Source: Arthrobacter sp. Bi83 (GTDB lineage Bacteria; Actinomycetota; Actinomycetes; Actinomycetales; Micrococcaceae). From it: a stretch of 64,000 nt of DNA. Below the pieces are notes generated by a model, which saw nothing but the letters and a program-made list of their open reading frames with translations, made no database searches and was not told where the DNA came from. Positions 62,428 through 64,000 of the stretch are shown here, in pieces. Position 1 is the first letter of the stretch. Each line of letters starts with the position of its first letter. Both the position numbers and the translations under genes were made by a program. The DNA is taken from NCBI RefSeq assembly GCF_918698095.1, contig NZ_CAKKLY010000016.1:24110-88109 (forward strand). Reading direction: 5' to 3'.

Positions 62428-63684
62428 ATGTCCCTGATCAAGCGCGTGGCTTTCCTGTCGCTGCACACCTCCCCCATGGAACAGCCCGGTTCCGGGGACG
62501 CCGGCGGCATGAACGTCTACGTCCGGGGCCTCGCCTCGGCCCTGGCCGAATCCGGCATCGAAGTGGAAATCTTCACCCGGTCCACCGCCGCCGGCCAGCC
62601 CGCCGTCGAACACCCCGATCCCGGCGTCTGCGTCCACAACGTCCTGGCCGGTCCGCCCCGCAAACTCCCCAAAGAGGAACTCCCCGAACTGCTGCACGCC
62701 ATGGTCGCCGAAATCGAACGCATCCGCGCCCGGCAGCCCCACGGCCGCTACGACCTCATCCACTCCCACTACTGGGTCTCCGGTAGCGCCGGCCTGGAAC
62801 TTTCCGCACTGTGGAACGTGCCGCTGGTGCACACCATGCACACCATGGCCAAGGTCAAAAACCTCCTGCTGCAGTCCGGCGAGGAACCCGAACCCCGCCG
62901 CCGGGAGGACGGCGAACACCGGATCGTGGACGGCGCCACCCGGCTGATTGCCAACACCACCGCCGAAGCCGCCGAACTCGTCTCCCACTACGGAGCCGAC
63001 TTCGACCACATCGACGTCGCACCCCCCGGCGTCGACCTGTCCGTCTTCACGCCGGCGTTCCGCGCCCGCTCCCGCACCGCCCACGGCATCGGGCCGGGCA
63101 CGTTCCACCTGCTCTTCGCCGGCCGGATCCAGCGGCTCAAAGGCCCGGAGATCCTGCTCAAGGCCGCCGCCCTGCTCCGCCAGCGCCGCCCAGACATCGA
63201 CCTGAAACTCACCGTCCTCGGCGAGCTCAGCGGCGCCAAGGACTTCAACCTCAAATCCCTCGTCAGCGCCGCCGGACTGGACGACGTCGTCACCCACCAC
63301 CCGCCGGTCGGCGCGTCCGAACTGGCCGCCTGGTACCGCGCCGCCGACGTCGTCGTCATGCCCTCTTACAGCGAATCCTTCGGCCTCGTCGCCCTCGAAG
63401 CGCAGGCCTGCGGCACCCCCGTGGTCGCCACCCGCGTTGGCGGGCTGACCCGCGCCGTCAGCCACGAACGGACCGGGCTGCTGGTGGACGGCCACCGCGC
63501 CGCCGACTGGGCCGACGCGCTGGAAGCCCTCTACGACGACCCCGCCACCCGCGACCACATTGGCCGCGCCGCCTCCATCCGCGCCGAAAACTCCGGCTGG
63601 CAGCGGACCGCCGCCATCACGCTGGAAAGCTACCACGCCGCCGCGGAACAACGCCCTGCCCGGCTCCAAGCCTTGGCGGGGTAA
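62428..63684 (+). CDS. mshA: D-inositol-3-phosphate glycosyltransferase (mycothiol biosynthesis)
   Basis: First committed enzyme of mycothiol synthesis: joins GlcNAc from UDP-GlcNAc to 1-L-inositol 1-phosphate. The 418-residue GT4 protein begins with SLHTSPMEQPGSGDAGGMNVYVRG, the MshA hallmark that binds inositol phosphate. It also has HSHYWVSG near 110, AKVKNLLLQSGEEPEP near 146, FAGRIQRLKGPEILLKAA near 231 and PSYSESFGLVALEAQACGTPVV near 312. AAAGGAGGGA selects the ATG at 62428. The convergent gene at the window edge encodes the enzyme that makes its inositol phosphate acceptor. Confidence 0.94.
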   Translation: MSLIKRVAFLSLHTSPMEQPGSGDAGGMNVYVRGLASALAESGIEVEIFTRSTAAGQPAVEHPDPGVCVHNVLAGPPRKLPKEELPELLHAMVAEIERIRARQPHGRYDLIHSHYWVSGSAGLELSALWNVPLVHTMHTMAKVKNLLLQSGEEPEPRRREDGEHRIVDGATRLIANTTAEAAELVSHYGADFDHIDVAPPGVDLSVFTPAFRARSRTAHGIGPGTFHLLFAGRIQRLKGPEILLKAAALLRQRRPDIDLKLTVLGELSGAKDFNLKSLVSAAGLDDVVTHHPPVGASELAAWYRAADVVVMPSYSESFGLVALEAQACGTPVVATRVGGLTRAVSHERTGLLVDGHRAADWADALEALYDDPATRDHIGRAASIRAENSGWQRTAAITLESYHAAAEQRPARLQALAG

Positions 63685-63743
63685 CCTCCGCAGCTCGCCG
63701 CCGGCGGTTGCTTCCTCTGCTGGTCCGCATCCCGCCTAAGCAC

Positions 63744-63872
63744 CGACGCTCCCCCACCGAAAGTGAGGGAGCGTCGCGTGGAAACCTGCAAAAGCTGATG
63801 GAGCGTCCGGATGAAGCCCGCAGGATCTGAGGGAGCGTCGGGTCAAGACCTGCAGGAACTGATGGAGGGTCC
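63744..63872. repeat. Intergenic 32-bp-period inverted repeat array, copy 4 (variant)
   Basis: One forward core (GACGCTCCCCCAC) pairs with the first inverted core as a 14-bp stem with one mismatch (63744-63757 with 63763-63776) and a 5-base loop. Further inverted cores, TGAGGGAGCGTC or TGATGGAGCGTC, follow at exact 32-base steps (starts 63763, 63795, 63827, 63859), the last weakened to GAGGGTC. Linkers such as AAACCTGCAAAAG differ from copies 1-3, but period, core and layout are the same. It ends next to the stop of the convergent inositol-phosphate synthase gene. Confidence 0.9.
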
Positions 63873-63877
63873 GGGGT

Positions 63878-64000
63878 TTAGCGCTCGAGGTCGCCGCGGA
63901 TGAAGGCCTCGACCTTTTCACGGGCGAGGTCGTCATTGAACTGCTCCGGCGGGGACTTCATGAAGTAGCTCGAAGCCGACAGGAGCGGCCCGCCGATACC
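63878..64000 (-). CDS. ino1: Inositol-3-phosphate synthase, C-terminal end (partial)
   Basis: The window cuts this reverse-strand gene. The last 40 codons read [33 protein letters not shown] and a short DLER end, which is the C-terminus of actinobacterial myo-inositol-1-phosphate synthase (NAD-dependent, converts glucose 6-phosphate to inositol phosphate). The stop is the TAA at 63878-63880. It neighbours mshA, the enzyme that uses its product, so the two form a convergent mycothiol-synthesis pair. Confidence 0.88.
   Translation of the reverse strand, partial: GIGGPLLSASSYFMKSPPEQFNDDLAREKVEAFIRGDLER

Overview
The window is high-GC DNA with actinobacterial gene style: dense operons, many 4-base ATGA overlaps, and GTG/TTG starts. 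Genes for mycothiol synthesis (mshA and the 3' end of an inositol-3-phosphate synthase gene), a mycothiol-dependent formaldehyde dehydrogenase, a sarcosine oxidase operon and RuMP genes together suggest a soil Micrococcaceae bacterium such as Arthrobacter or Pseudarthrobacter. This assignment is inference from gene content. I saw no rRNA, tRNA, prophage or CRISPR array.

Layout. 1-7.3 kb: a carbohydrate ABC uptake operon (end of the binding protein, two permeases) followed by a nitrilase-family hydrolase, a six-hairpin glycosidase, a BadF/NAGK-type kinase, a small unknown gene, an in-frame pyruvate kinase/thiolase chimera, and a glycerate kinase. 7.3-15.4 kb: a heterodimeric ABC exporter with two decayed copies of its 3' end. 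These copies flank an SDR/TetR pair with a perfect palindromic operator and a TMEM175-type channel; a phosphotransferase-fold gene lies between the second copy and the intact exporter. 15.5-19.4 kb: single housekeeping or unknown genes (membrane protein, D-2-hydroxyacid dehydrogenase, VOC protein, SRPBCC protein, exported protein). 19.4-29 kb: a seven-gene, translationally coupled locus with three glycosyltransferases, an ABC exporter, two HGD-motif phosphotransferases and UDP-glucose dehydrogenase. It sits behind a leader with two sets of direct repeats and ends in a 15-bp terminator stem. I regard it as the best candidate for an undescribed glycoconjugate export system. 29.6-41.6 kb: glyoxylate and allantoin metabolism (hyi, glxR, gcl, glycerate kinase, allantoinase), a winged-helix regulator, bcp, a polysaccharide-deacetylase-fold hydrolase, an NCS1 permease and a PucR regulator. 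41.7-64 kb: a methyl-group/C1 island. It holds glyA-soxB-soxD-soxA-soxG-sdaA-purU with a divergent GntR gene, the RuMP genes hxlA-hxlB with a divergent LuxR/ATPase protein, a BCCT betaine-type transporter, moaA-moaD with two tiny peptide genes, mscR with an MBL-fold hydrolase, mshA, and the end of ino1.

How it works together. In the C1 island, betaine-type compounds would enter through the BCCT carrier, and sarcosine would be oxidised to glycine plus a C1 unit. Glycine would go to serine (GlyA) and pyruvate (SdaA). The C1 unit would leave as formate through PurU, be assimilated through hexulose-6-phosphate, or be oxidised on mycothiol by MscR and the hydrolase. MshA and Ino1 would supply the mycothiol, and MoaA/MoaD could serve a molybdenum formate dehydrogenase located elsewhere.

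A striking non-genic feature is a family of intergenic arrays with an exact 32-bp period. Forward units switch to inverted units at a hairpin with a 5-base loop. The arrays lie at four convergent gene junctions (37.2, 41.6, 51.5 and 63.7 kb).
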